From Anastrepha obliqua (Eukaryota; Arthropoda; Insecta; Diptera; Tephritidae): a stretch of 64,000 bases of DNA. The stretch is taken from positions 83,206,001-83,270,000 of the forward strand of contig NC_072895.1 in assembly GCF_027943255.1 (NCBI RefSeq). Reading direction: 5' to 3'. Positions 55,216 through 64,000 of this stretch are shown here, piece by piece (within the stretch, counting starts at the first letter, position 1; each line of letters begins with the position of its first letter). Under the pieces are notes generated by a model. That model searched no databases, was not told the origin of the DNA, and saw nothing but the letters and a program-made list of their open reading frames with translations. The position numbers and the translations under genes were made by a program.

Positions 55216-55984
55216 CGGCTAATGCCGGTATGCAGTAAGCAGTTCCTAGTAACAAATAGTGGATTTCACAGGCGAAATCTCATTTCTATACTAGTTGCTA
55301 TTCAGCAAGCAATCTCTAGTCTCCAAAAAAACAGTCTATATTTCCTCAGCGAACTTTTAGCAGGTCTTTGATTAAAAAAAAAAACGCGCAATGAATCGAG
55401 GTAATGTTTTTTGATTACATTATTTAATGAATATAAATAAAAAACAATTCTTAATAATTTTAAAATGCGCATAGAATAATTCTGGTCACTTTACAAAGTG
55501 TGGATGAGCCGTTTTTACTATCAGAAAATACTTTCAGCAGTTTCTTAGATTTCCGCGATCATTGGCTGGGACTTTATCCAAGATTTTAAACTTTACCATA
55601 ACTACACTCGGAAACCGAGAATCCCATTTGAACTTTGGGTTAGTTAAATGTTCATACAAAAAAAGATACATGCCCGAATTATTTCTGGCACTTCATTTAT
55701 ATCAGCAGTTTATTTTGCTTCTATTTTTTTTTTCAAATAGCTCATACCAAAGATACGTTTCGAGAAATATTAGCTCAATTTGTAAGTAACGATATTAGCT
55801 TTCCGAATTCTGCCGATCATTACAATTACATTTTTCAAGAGATTGAGAACTCAAAATAGAAATACAAAAGAAATATTATTGGAATGCATTTTGTTTTACT
55901 ATAATCTGTGGGATAATTTCGAGGAATTTATTTTTTCAATATAATATCCGGCATACTATATGTCTGCCGCGGCTCGATCAAACT
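55216..55984. other. No gene seen
   Basis: AT-rich spacer. Confidence 0.5.
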
Positions 55985-56265
55985 AAATTTTGACTACTTC
56001 TTCTAATAAATCTGAATAATAAATCTAAATGAGCCCAACCAGCAAAAATGCAGGACAAGCGCTGGGCATTTGATTTTAATTCTTGCACGAACTGCATTTC
56101 GCCATATCCTTTTTCACGACGTCGAAACACAAAGACCAACTACTTAAGAACGATGACGAATCGGAATTTCTTAAGAACTTCGTAAACAGAATTATTATTA
56201 TTTTTTTCTTCCAAGTAAATTTCCACAATTTGGAAACGTTGTTCTGGGGTTAAGTGTTACTCGAT
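55985..56265 (-). pseudogene. Possible DD41D-type transposase N-terminal relic
   Basis: The minus strand reads LTPEQRFQIVEIYLEE at about 56250, the same opening pattern as the relic at 42475 (LTPQQCLQIVQLHYEN). It is followed by decayed text and FVQELKSNAQRLSCIFAGWA, resembling the V-Q-E-L-K-x-N linker of the group. No catalytic Asp was found. Weak but in correct order. Confidence 0.4.
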
Positions 56266-57079
56266 TCCTTAGTTTTTCTCTCAACTATTTATAATAATCG
56301 ATTCACATAAAACAAAATTATCAAGCATGTTTTTATAAGAAATTTTCAGTAATCGTATTCCTCGTATTTTTAGCAAACAATTACCCTAGTGAAATGTTTT
56401 TCTAAAAACTTTATTTGAAGAAATCAATCAATACAGCTTCTTGTAGTCCTTATATACGCACCTCTCTAACTGGAACACACTATCAGCTGACTGCCTCGTA
56501 AACAGATTTTTAAAGGCGTGCTCTTTAACCGGCCGTTATTCAGCTTTGAGTGAACTTCACAGAATCAATTGATGGGCTGACGTCACTAGATGTGAAAAGA
56601 AAGTCATCACAGCCTTCGTTCATGTTGCTTACTAGCCATCTGAACAACGACTGGTTGGATGAGTGTGTGAATGTATGTGAAATGATCGTGTAGAATTTGG
56701 CTGTCGAATCTCCGAATTTCCCATCACAATTTTCTTTTTCAACATCGTTAAAGAGCAAATCTTGTATGTCATCTTTGGGCTGACTGTCTTTATTGGTTTT
56801 CTCCACATTTGGTGAACTTTTTGTGACCGCAAGTAACAGAATACCGGAATCGTCTCAAGCCACAAAAATAGTCTTTAACATAAAAACGCAAATTAAGCGA
56901 CTTGAGACTGGTATAAATTACTAAATACAAGCATACATTTATTTATAAATTGGTTAAATGGTTAAAATTATATCTACTTAGTTCTGCCATAAGTTCTGTT
57001 ACAAGTTAGGTTCATTATAGGAATGAAATTATAATGCTTTTTTAAAGAAGTTAGTTCTATTTAATCATATAAATATTAA
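56266..57079. other. No gene recognised; one minus-strand frame of 88 codons
   Basis: The frame at 56540-56806 (minus) is rich in Asp, Ser and Lys and has no family resemblance. It may be a transposase tail or chance. Confidence 0.4.
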
Positions 57080-58098
57080 AAAAGGAAATTGAACTTTTCA
57101 TTCGAAATGGTTACCATTTGCTTTTACACAGGCCTTCAAACGATTAGGCCATACATCTATTGCAGCACGCACGGTTTCCGTGGATATTGACTCGCTGCTC
57201 GAACCAAAGATTGTTCGAGGCCCTCCAAATTTCTGTGAGGTCTTCGACAGGCCATGTTCTCCAATTCTGACCACAAACTGTAGTCCAAAGCATTCACATC
57301 TGGACTACCAAACGGCCAATCTTCTGCGGCTATGAGTCCAGGAATATTATTTTTTAGCCACTGCTGGATGGTGTTTGCTTTATGGACTGGAGCGGAATCT
57401 TGCAGAAAGGTTCAAAGCTCTTTATTGAAGAGAGTACTGCTCAACTGCTTCACCACGTCTTTCCCCTGGTACATTTTTGCCCCCCGTTCTTTACCCCTTT
57501 TTCGCAGAAATGAAGATATGTATCGCCTTTACAAGACACTCGCCACCAAACCATTACAGAGGCTGGATGGTGGCCACGCTGAATCATTGGAACAATTTTT
57601 TTTGCGTCTCTAGAAGTTTTAGCATAGATTTTGTCATTTTTTTTACGAAGAACTTCTTCAACAGTGAACATTTTCTCATCTGTGGAAATAATATTCTCAT
57701 GGCCGTTGACCACATGCCACCGAAGAAGCTGCTTGCATCTGTCGAGTCTAATTTTCTTGAGGCGCGTTGTCAAAAGTTGGCCAGTTGAATGACGGAAGCT
57801 TTTCATGTGGGGATGATCTCTAATTAATCTTGACATTCATTTCCCTTGATAAGACTTTGTGCTTTCTAACAGGACTTCTGCCAATTCTTTCTCGAACGGC
57901 TTTTATGGCTGCACTGGTTCCAACCACGAGAGAACGACCACTTCTTTTTCTGTATGCCACTTCAGACGTTTGAGAAAAACAATTGATCGTGCGGTAAACA
58001 AGCCTTCTCGAAATATTAAGTTTTTTCAGCAATTCGTAAATTTCCCTTGCACTTTTACCCCACTTTTTTAATGCAATCACTGCAAAAATCGTATTCAT
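57080..58098 (-). pseudogene. DD37D-type Tc1/mariner transposase (copy a)
   Basis: The start at 58098 reads MNTIFAVIALKKWGKSAREI, then YELLKKLNISRRLVYRTI (helix-turn-helix) and RKRSGRSLVVGTSAAIKAVR, ending MNVKIN. A frameshift follows. Next is RLIRDHPHMKSFRHSTGQ, LLRWHVVNGHENIISTDEKM with the first Asp, and RGHHPASVMVWWRVSCKGDT. A second break (near 57450) precedes LQDSAPVHKANTIQQWLKN (second Asp, about 57400) and IAAEDWPFGSPDVNALDYSL (third Asp), with 37 residues between them. It ends near QMVTISNEK at 57090. Full order is preserved, with at least two frameshifts. TIRs were not found by eye. Homologous to 50956-51420. Confidence 0.8.
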
Positions 58099-58099
58099 T

Positions 58100-58315
58100 T
58101 AAATAAAATAGCAAATTTGACGACGAAGCGGTTAAACTCAACTAATTTTTTTAGCTTTTTTTTTTTTGTTTATTGCGAGTCAAGAAATAGTGCATTTAAA
58201 AAAAAAGAATTACGGCAAAGCTAACAATCTTAAGGACAAAAAATTATTGCTGAATCTGAACACGCACAAAATTGGCTAAATCGAATTTTCGAGTTATTTT
58301 TGTAGTACCTTTTTT
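58100..58315. other. No gene seen
   Basis: T- and A-rich spacer. Confidence 0.5.
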
Positions 58316-59183
58316 ATTTTTAACTTGAATTAATACGCTTCCTCAAGGAAGTATTTTGAGCCAGTTACTTTTCGCCTTATTTGTGAATCATATTAAGAGT
58401 TGCTTTTCATTTGCCAGGCACCTATTAAGCGCACACGACTTGAAATGTATTTCTCCAATAAGCTTAAATTTCACTTTCTCAGGAGACATCAAATTTTCCC
58501 AAAATCATACTCGATATTAGGTTTTGGTTAAGCTTCCTTGCCCATTTAAATTACCCTGTACCGCGTTTGCTCGGTCTAATTTGGAATTTGCTTCTTTTAT
58601 TTGGAGATCATTACTCCAATTTGCTGTCAGAAGAATTGAACTGCTGCAAAAATGTTTCTTAAGTTTAACCTAAGATTTTTAAATTTTTCTGTCCAAATTC
58701 TTTCATGTACATAGTGGGAGCTATTAGTCACTTTAAAGTCGCTTGGATGCCGAAAATCTATTCTATCCTTTGTATTCGAGTTTATTTCAAGGGAATATGG
58801 ATTGTGCATTTCTGTTGCAGTCAGTGCATTAGTTTTCTTATTCCGGCATGAACTCTGCGAAGCGCTTAGAGATTTTATCTCAAGATACTCAAAATCAATC
58901 TTGAGTTCAATGCACCTATTGCTTAGGATCTTAATGAACTTAATAAGATCACGAATTCTCTAACGTTTGGTTTTTCAACTTCCAAAAATCAACTGTCTTT
59001 TTTGTAGAGCGCATCACTTCGGTCTCTAATACAATTGTTAATTTAGTGCAGAATGAGTTAAGTATGAATTAGTTGCTTAAGTTATATTTATATTCGTCTT
59101 ATTTATTTTATTTATTAATTTGAACCAATAGATTTAATTCTAAATTCAGTAGTTAGTAAGAACTTTAGTTTTTGGACTATGAA

Positions 59184-59214
<31 letters not shown>

Positions 59215-59215
59215 G
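58316..59215 (+). mobile_element. Non-LTR RT C-terminal fragment with ATAA-repeat tail
   Basis: The plus strand reads LPQGSILSQLLFALFVNHIK (motif B) and HLLSADDLKCISPI (motif C, A-D-D kept). After frameshifts it reads SLEFASFIWRSLLQFAVRRI, ELLQKCFL and SLFQGNMDCAFLLQ. About 200 bp of non-coding DNA follows, ending in (AATA)n at 59181-59213, a typical LINE tail. The clade is uncertain (jockey- or CR1-like by layout). The central palm is cut off and several stops are present. Confidence 0.6.
59181..59213. repeat. (AATA)n tandem repeat
   Basis: About eight AATA units directly 3' of the LINE fragment. Confidence 0.9.
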
Positions 59216-60068
59216 TAATCAAAATTTAGCTTTTTCAGAAGATTTTCATAGCTGAGTGAAATTCTATTTAGATGAAATGAATGGATAAAAATTCCACAAG
59301 CAAAATACCGCAGAAAGCGTCTCTCATGGCATTGACATTAGCAAATGTATCTGTGTGGATTATTCTTAACGCGTTAGTAAATAAACGTATTCCAGAGTTC
59401 GTTCTGATTTGATTTAAATCTCACTTTTATTTATTTTACCTTCCAAACTTCAAGATTATAAGCAGTATATAATCTACTCTACATACTTTTATGCATACAT
59501 AAACTTTCGATAACTTGCAATAATTTTTAGACTACGGAAAATACTATTCTATTTGAGTAGCTTCCTTTTTCCTTTCACTCACTAATCTTCTGATGAAGTG
59601 CAAAAGACTAACACCCTTTTCAGTTTTACGTTAGTAATTTTCCTTGAATGTACGAGTACTAAAAGCTACTTTTTGCTCTTTTCATCAACTTCAATTAAGT
59701 AGCCCTTAATCCTGCCAGAAATCTAAAACTAATGAATTTTGTGAAAATACTACAATGCAGCTCTAATTTTCCCTCATTAAATTATTTACCACATTTTCTC
59801 AGTTGCCCCTTTCGCCTGATAAGGTTACATGTTTTTCATTTTGATTTGCTCCATCAACAATTTACTTAGTAAATCACTTCCATTTCCCTTCCTCCTGGTC
59901 AAAAAATTGTTGAGTTAAGTTTTGGTTTTTCTGTTTGAATATGAAACAAAAATTTCGGGCTTATTTGTTGTTTTTGTGGTGACTGCAGTGAAAACATAAA
60001 GTCAGGTAGAAGGTAATTTCGGAGCTGAATATCTATCATATGTGTATTCCTTATGAATAAATACTATG
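59216..60068. other. No gene seen
   Basis: AT-rich spacer. Confidence 0.5.
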
Positions 60069-60589
60069 TACAGTAGTGTGCAAAGCTGAAGCAGCAAATA
60101 TGTTCAAATATGTTTTTGAGCATTAAAATTTTCAAAAAAATATATTTTTCGTCTTTTGGTTCATGTCAATAAAAAAATTTAGGCAGTAATAAATCATGCT
60201 GCCGATTTTTAGGTCTTTTATTAACTTTCATTTGCCTCCACAAAATTGATCGAGAGAATCATCTTTTTATTAATCATATTGATATACATAAGTTGAAAAT
60301 ATGTTTTAGACAAAAGTCAAAATAAGCCAAGCAATCGAAATGAAGAAAAACAATCTGCTTCTACATTTTTCACGTCCCAGATAAATGAATTATAAGTGGC
60401 TGAAAGTCTGAAGTTTGTAGAAGCAATCATAGAAAAAACTTGATATCGCTCATACATAGGATTTTTTTATCTATAACTCTTAATAATTGCTCCATAGACA
60501 TTATTAAAATTTTTTTTTTATACATAAGATGTCGAAATCTTTGAGTAATTTTGAAGACCTCTGAATATTATTTATTAGAATGCTAATTT

Positions 60590-61000
60590 TACCGGTAATA
60601 ATGTTTAAACAGTTGGCAACCCTATTCACAAATATATTCAAAATAAATTATTTTCATACCTCTTTCATTTGGTATCCATATAGCAGTATTCCAGTTAACT
60701 TATTATTAAAATGAATAAACAACCATTCAGAACAGGTGGCAACCATCTCCGAAAATATTTTCTTAAATCAGTTTTCTTAAATTTGTTTTGTTTGACTGAA
60801 TTAATATAATTATTTATCACGAATTATTTAATTTATCGAATATAACTATTGAACAAGTGGCATCCCTATTAGGAAATATATACAAAATTAAGATATAGAG
60901 ATTGCTTTCTTTTGACGCTCATGTTGTTGCATATGATTTATTTTATTCTTTTTACTTGAACTTGATTTTTAGAACAACCGGCAACCATCTTCAAAAATAT
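60590..61000. repeat. Second diverged tandem array, alternating units
   Basis: A core (G/C)GGCA(A/T)CC recurs at about 60613, 60737, 60857 and 60976, spacing 119-124 bp. Units 1 and 3 continue CCCTATT; units 2 and 4 continue ACCATCTYC. So there is an AB-AB pattern with a 240-bp repeat. The CCATCT core recalls the array at 10560-11395. No coding capacity. Confidence 0.55.
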
Positions 61001-61009
61001 TTTTGAAAT

Positions 61010-61193
61010 TTGAGCCAATGTAAAGCAGAACACTTATCTTTTTTATGCCTCTCACAAACAAACTAAACATTTCTAAAACCGTGAACATATCTTCGAGATG
61101 AATATACCAACATACAAAAAAATAATAATCGAAAGCCGAATGTGCGAAGCCCGCGAAATTTGAAAATTCACCATATTTTTTGAACACACCTCG
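61010..61193 (-). mobile_element. Mariner left-end fragment (same family as 9096-10099)
   Basis: The reverse complement begins CGAGGTGTGTTCAAAAAATA and follows the 9096 element through AATTTTCAAATTTCGCGGGC and TTCGATTATTATTTTTTT. It then diverges at about 61020. TA at 61194-61195 flanks the outer end. No transposase sequence remains. Confidence 0.85.
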
Positions 61194-61263
61194 TATAAGA
61201 CAAGAATGGTACTAAAACTTTATTTGTAAATAGAAAGGTGGTTATCTTTTGCACGCTATTGTA

Positions 61264-61650
61264 CGTATGTACAACTAAGCATATACAGTTTTCGATGAAA
61301 TATTGCAGGCTTACGATAATTAAAAATGTTACGTTGCATGGAAAGATGAGTTCTACGCCTGACTTTTGAATATTTAGTACCCAAGGTTTGTTAGTGCGCA
61401 GTTGTATAAATAATAATAGGGAAAACTTCGAAGCTTTTTCAGAATAAAGCGAATGAAAGCTCTCTGAAATCAACATACGGTACTATCTCAATGGAGTCAG
61501 AGATAGTTTTACTTTTAGTACTTTTCTTTGATTATTTTGCTAAAAACAAGACGGGTGGTCGCAAAGTATAATCAATAATCCAAAAGTATCTGCTTTGATC
61601 AGCCTACTCCACTACATAAGGGTTGGTATATAAGTATAATATAAATACTA
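61264..61650. other. No gene seen
   Basis: AT-rich spacer. Confidence 0.5.
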
Positions 61651-61654
61651 TGTT

Positions 61655-62072
61655 ACATAGGTTTCGTGGGTTCAAAAACCCGATTTTTTTTTTGCCTCAT
61701 TAATTTTTACAACATATCAAGAATATTATCCTAAATTTTCAAGCCGAACCGATTTTTGTTTTTTTCAATTACAACTATTTTAAAAAGAACAAAATGTCAA
61801 GAAATTTGACCGAAATTTTCATTTTTTTTGGAAAAATGTCTGCCAAAATTCCAATTTTTACTTTTTTTCTTTTCTTCGCACCTTTTTTTCGAGGGGTCAC
61901 CGGAAATGATGTCACAATGGAGGAGTTTTATTTTTTTTTTTTTGAAAATTTCAGAAATGTTTCTTTAAATATGTATCTATAAGACAGAAAAAAGTTTGAA
62001 TTAAAAAAATAATTTTTTACATAGAAAAAAAAAATTGAAAAAAGGCCTTCTTTTACCCGACGAAACCCATGT
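61655..62072. mobile_element. MITE-like element with 18-bp inverted repeats
   Basis: The left end ACATAGGTTTCGTGGGTT and the reverse-complemented right end ACATGGGTTTCGTCGGGT agree at 15 of 18 positions. The interior is T-rich without coding frames. TTAA follows a few bases outside the right end (62079-62082) but no match is seen on the left. Interior phrases such as TTCAAAAACCCGATTTTTTT recall the start of the MITE at 51562. Confidence 0.45.
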
Positions 62073-62149
62073 AGCCCCTTAACAGAAAGTGGTCCTCTTA
62101 TTCACGTATAAAATCACCACCATTAGCTCGTTTTTTGATATAATTATTT

Positions 62150-62985
62150 ATTTATGCTGAAATCCATTAATTATTGTTCTTCTCTACTACTTAGTACAGA
62201 CAGCAAATACAGATGGCGCTATAGTCACTGGAAGGCGTTGTGGGCAAGCCCACTATTTAGAACTGTTAGCGGCAGGCTAATCACTTACCTTGGCAACGCT
62301 AACGTTGCCAATACAAGTCATTGCCTCGGATACACGATCTCAATGACGATGACGACAGTTGGCACAGAAAGGGACGTTAGAACTCACAGGGAAGCATCCA
62401 GACAAGTCTAACTTAAAGTACAGATGGCGACTTACAACAACGATATACTCGTACTTGGCGTAAGCGAAATCGGATGGAACGGCAACGGAGAAGGCATATC
62501 AGCGTATGAGAGCACAATACTGCACAGCGGAAAAGATGAAAGAGGTGAAAGCGGCGTTGGCTTAATAATTTCCAGGGAAATGGGAAACACCTTGCTCTTT
62601 TAGAAGACAATCTCAGACCGCATAATTCTAGCACGCCTCTGCAGTAATGCAAATCGGCACGTTACCATCGTGCAAGGCTATGCGCTGTCAGAGGATACTG
62701 ACTGAGCTGTCAAAGAGAAGTTCTACACACATTTAACGGTCACACTCAGCTCCATCTGCAGAGGCGACATAACCTTCCTCATGGGCGACTTCAATGTGAA
62801 AATAGATAGCAACAACTTCGGTCTAAAGCAAACCACAGGCGTGCACGGCTGCGGATCACGCAACAACAACGGCAACAGACTAATTGATGTGTGCCAGACG
62901 TTTCAGCTTGTCATTGACGGCTCAATCTTCCTCCACAAGGAAATCCATAAATACACCTGGGCTCCAACCAGTGCCACGACTCATA
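62150..62985 (+). pseudogene. RTE-like endonuclease domain, first part
   Basis: The plus strand reads NNDILVLGVSEIGWNGNGEG (the catalytic Glu of the apurinic-type endonuclease in SEIGW) and GERGESGVGLIISREMGNT-like text. It continues VTIVQGYALSEDTD and ITFLMGDFNVKIDSNNFGLK (GDFN motif). The end is NRLIDVCQTFQLVIDGSIFL and KYTWAPTSATTH. Several stops and shifts. This is the endonuclease of RTE-type LINEs, which nicks target DNA to start reverse transcription. The frame is cut by the insertion at 62986 and resumes at 63854. Confidence 0.75.
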
Positions 62986-63839
62986 GGTAGGTAAATATAG
63001 TGTTTGTCGTTTGACACACCTAGGCCTGCTGTAGACCCATTGTGATACCACCTGGACCATTCCCTCTCCTCAATCTACATCGTCCTCATTGAACCGACTT
63101 GGGGCTGAGATATATCTAACAAGACTTGTTACTTTTAAATATTGGCTACTTCTGCCAAGTTATTCAGGGAGCTCTCTCTTAGAATATTGCACCTTCTTCT
63201 ATCCGGAGTCATGCACCCGCATAGAAAGTTTTCTATAGTCTCTTCTTCTTCAATGACGCTACAGCTTCGCTACAGCAATAGTCGTTATAGGGCGCTCCCA
63301 GTCTACTGGCATGCCTGCCAATCAGACAATACCCTGTTAGGACCCCGAAAAGATTTCTCATGTTTTTCCTGTTTAATTTCAACAGTCGGTTTGTGCGGCC
63401 CCTGTTCCATTCCGGTCACGTCATCCTGCTAGTTGCATAGATCAGGAATTGAGACCATAGCCTGTTTGCAGCACTGATAGTGTGTTTCTCTATAAGCATC
63501 TTGCAAGTTGCTAACGGTATAGGTATGTTTGCTTTGTCTGGTTGGGTCGGTAATGTGGTACCCAATCTCGCCAGTTCATCTGCTTTGCAGTTGTCTTCTA
63601 TGTCTCTATGACCCGGCACCCAGATCAGGTTTATTACAAAGTACTGTGATATTTATATTCCTTCAGAATGAAGATCTCCGCCTACTTGATCATTTAGCTT
63701 GGAACCATCAGTGTAGATGCTGATTTCGTTTTTGTTGTCCATTACCCCATATTCTCTCGTTGGGAAAGTTGTGGTAAAGGATGTGTTTAAATGAGCTACA
63801 AAAGTCTGTCGTTTGATGTAGGAAGGGGTATTCGTCTAC
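62986..63839 (-). mobile_element. RNase H-type LINE, 5'-truncated, nested, 14-bp target duplication
   Basis: An 854-bp insertion on the minus strand with TGCCACGACTCATA on both sides (62972-62985 and 63840-63853). Its 3' end, read on the minus strand, is GTTATTTACC-like text ending ACCTACC, the tail of the 5111-5627 copy. Coding relics: MPGHRDIEDNCKADELARLG (RNase H C-terminal motif, 63619 downward) and ENLFGVLTGYCLIGRHASRL-like text with APYNDYCC (start of the zinc knuckle). Frames are broken and RT is missing. Confidence 0.85.
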
Positions 63840-63853
63840 TGCCACGACTCATA

Positions 63854-64000
63854 ACCAAATAGACTATCGTGAGCCGAAAGTAGATAGGTTCGCTATTTTA
63901 TGTCAGGAATAAACAGCGACAACGAGCTAATTACCTGGGACGTAAAGATGAAGCTGAAATGCAGGAAGAAAACCAATACTCTGCGTAGGCATAAGCGATT
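63854..64000 (+). pseudogene. RTE-like endonuclease, continuation to window edge
   Basis: Removing the nested LINE and one target copy joins ATTH to NQIDYREPKVDRFAILCQE, the usual N-Q-I-D step near the end of the RTE endonuclease. After a shift it reads SDNELITWDVKMKLKCRKKT, equivalent to the S-D-H motif (His replaced by Asn here). The element runs off the window. Confidence 0.65.

Larger units (their letters stand above)
60071..61261. mobile_element. Possible Tc1-type shell (ends only)
   Basis: The left end CAGTAGTGTGCAAAGCTGA and the reverse-complemented right end CAATAGCGTGCAAAAGATA agree at 15 of 19 positions. TA lies outside each (60069-60070 and 61262-61263). No transposase inside; the interior holds the tandem array and a mariner fragment. 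The short TIR makes this uncertain. Confidence 0.35.

Noticed and set aside
61794..61982. Plus-strand frame MSRNLTEIFIFFGKM with Phe-rich end
   Set aside because: It lies within a T-rich MITE; the Phe codons come from T runs.

Overview
The window is 64 kb of AT-rich eukaryotic DNA, almost certainly from a higher fly and most probably a tephritid fruit fly. The evidence is the transposon content: DD34D mariners, DD41D (rosa-type) mariner-like transposases, RTE, jockey, R1-like and RNase H-bearing non-LTR elements, and a tRNA-derived SINE. CA/TG and AT microsatellites are common. There are no operons, no ribosome binding sites, and no long ORF that looks like a host gene. I found no host protein-coding exon, tRNA, rRNA or CRISPR array that I can defend. 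The only long open frames are transposase or reverse transcriptase fragments. The best reading is an intergenic or intronic stretch used repeatedly as a transposon landing site.

Layout. 0.5-3.4 kb: a decayed pogo/Tigger-type element (TIRs and TA duplication visible), then an R1-like 3' end. 5.1-5.6 kb: a 5'-truncated RNase H-type LINE with a 10-bp target duplication. 5.6-9.1 kb: non-repetitive DNA, with a stretch at 7.7-8.6 kb that resembles a fly 5' leader. 9.1-12.7 kb: a mariner, a SINE fragment, a two-unit tandem array and a DD41D element. 13.2-14.6 kb: a SINE with 12-bp duplications, then an RTE 3' end. 16.3-16.9 kb: a LINE 3' fragment. 19.6-21.4 kb: a jockey element. 21.9-22.2 kb: a complete SINE. 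24.6-27.0 kb: ends of a Tc1-type element enclosing two head-to-head RTE fragments. 28.0-31.5 kb: a SINE, a DD37D-type transposase relic and the best RTE copy. 32-37 kb: two further RTE-like relics and a mariner. 37.2-38.0 kb: a SINE/mariner mosaic with an inversion. 39.2-43.96 kb: an R1-like copy, a mariner, a palindrome-ended repeat, a second DD41D relic and a MITE. 44-47.7 kb: two SINEs and the longest intact LINE frame (416 aa, RNase H plus zinc knuckle). 50.6-53.3 kb: jockey and DD37D pieces, a TTAA-flanked MITE and an internally deleted RTE. 56-62.1 kb: DD41D-like and DD37D relics, a LINE with an ATAA tail, a second tandem array, a mariner end and a MITE. 62.15-64.0 kb: an RTE-like endonuclease split by an RNase H-type LINE with a 14-bp target duplication.

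How the parts relate. At least ten copies or fragments of one SINE family are present. It has tRNA-like A and B boxes and a TA-repeat 3' tail, and four copies have clear target duplications. Several TE families recur within the window (RTE family 1 four times; R1-like, DD37D, one mariner and one ACCTACC-tailed LINE twice each; DD41D two or three times). The copies therefore date and define each other. I see no previously undescribed enzymatic system. The observations most worth following are the SINE family, the nested and inverted TE mosaics, the two-unit tandem arrays, and the possible link between the DD41D transposase and a short MITE.
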